The notes under the pieces: generated by a model
Databases searched by the model: none
What the model saw: only the letters and a program-made list of their open reading frames with translations
What the model was told of the DNA's origin: nothing
Position numbers and translations under genes: made by a program
Shown: positions 63,921 to 64,000 of the stretch, piece by piece
Layout: every line of letters starts with the position of its first letter
How positions within the stretch are numbered: the first letter of the stretch is position 1
Assembly: GCF_025143985.1 (NCBI RefSeq)
Contig: NZ_CP083564.1
Span: 1,675,501-1,739,500, forward strand
Direction of reading: 5' to 3'
Source: Sulfitobacter sp. W027
Lineage (GTDB): Bacteria > Pseudomonadota > Alphaproteobacteria > Rhodobacterales > Rhodobacteraceae
DNA length: 64,000 bases

Positions 63921-64000
63921 TCAGGCTTCCAGCTCGGCATCCCAATAAAGGAAATCCATCCAGCTTTCGTGCAGATGCCCGGGCGGAAATTTGCGCCCCA
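63921..64000 (-). CDS. 3' end of an unidentified gene (partial)
   Basis: The last 80 bases hold the end of a minus-strand gene, 25 residues before a TGA: GRKFPPGHLHESWMDFLYW followed by DAELEA. The tryptophan-rich end looks like a real protein C-terminus. The rest lies outside the window. I do not recognise the family from so few residues. Confidence 0.6.
   Translation of the reverse strand, partial: GRKFPPGHLHESWMDFLYWDAELEA

Overview
The window reads as a stretch of core chromosome from a marine-type alphaproteobacterium of the family Rhodobacteraceae, Roseobacter group. A Sulfitobacter-like genus is my best guess, but the sequence does not settle it. The evidence is the high G+C, the gene orders yceD-rpmF-plsX-fabH-ihfA-merR, lptF-lptG-lptD-surA-pdxA-rsmA and argS-SPOR-nagZ-scpA-scpB, a long two-domain Dcd, and several small families that I know mainly from this group. 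Coding density is very high, many neighbours overlap by 1 or 4 bases, and I see no insertion sequence, prophage, CRISPR array or rRNA.

Layout. 1-4.1 kb: sufE, a lipoprotein, then rnd and purM-purN on the minus strand. 4.15 kb: a tRNA with anticodon CAT (Ile2 type). 4.2-12.3 kb: a hot-dog thioesterase, an EnvZ-like histidine kinase without its regulator, a metallo-beta-lactamase-fold hydrolase, a 40-residue proline-rich ORF, DUF4112, ndk, an ABC-F protein, MarC, a membrane aspartic protease and a low-complexity protein. 12.3-14.3 kb: holC-pepA. 14.4-22.4 kb: the outer-membrane biogenesis operon lptF-lptG-lptD-surA-pdxA-rsmA plus a lipoprotein, closed by a strong terminator. 22.4-28.1 kb: DUF4167, prfA-prmC, two small secreted or membrane proteins, and an M20 amidohydrolase-agmatinase pair. 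28.2-31.9 kb: mazG, a nucleoside hydrolase, a GNAT and selO. 31.9-37.7 kb: transporters, a DEAD-box helicase, a Fur/Mur regulator coupled to a NYN-LOTUS protein. 37.8-44.5 kb: eno, a GNAT, a glycine-repeat secreted protein, anmK, tyrS, an SDR and a Cys-rich unknown. 44.5-52.3 kb: Uup, OlsB, BamE, then the ribosomal L32/fatty acid/IHF operon and tRNA-Pro(GGG). 52.4-61 kb: dcd, a putative 52-residue basic protein, scpB, scpA, nagZ, a SPOR protein, argS, an SDR-like protein and dgt. 61-64 kb: an ErpA/IscA-type protein, a two-gene unit of unknown function, xthA, and the end of an unidentified gene.

Most genes are housekeeping: envelope assembly (LptF/G/D, SurA, BamE, NagZ, AnmK, SPOR, OlsB), translation (PrfA/PrmC, TyrS, ArgS, RsmA, L32, ABC-F proteins), nucleotide metabolism and sanitation (PurM/N, Ndk, Dcd, Dgt, MazG), chromosome work (ScpA/B, IHF alpha, HolC, Xth) and Fe-S assembly (SufE, ErpA).

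The best candidate for something undescribed is at 61.4-62.8 kb. An 87-residue protein carries three FTTGL motifs spaced exactly 20 residues apart. It is followed, apparently in the same transcript, by a 352-residue mostly helical protein with an AYELTH motif. The unit lies behind an unusually AT-rich leader holding two direct repeats and a consensus DnaA box. I infer a peptide-substrate and partner relationship from architecture only; nothing in the sequence proves it.
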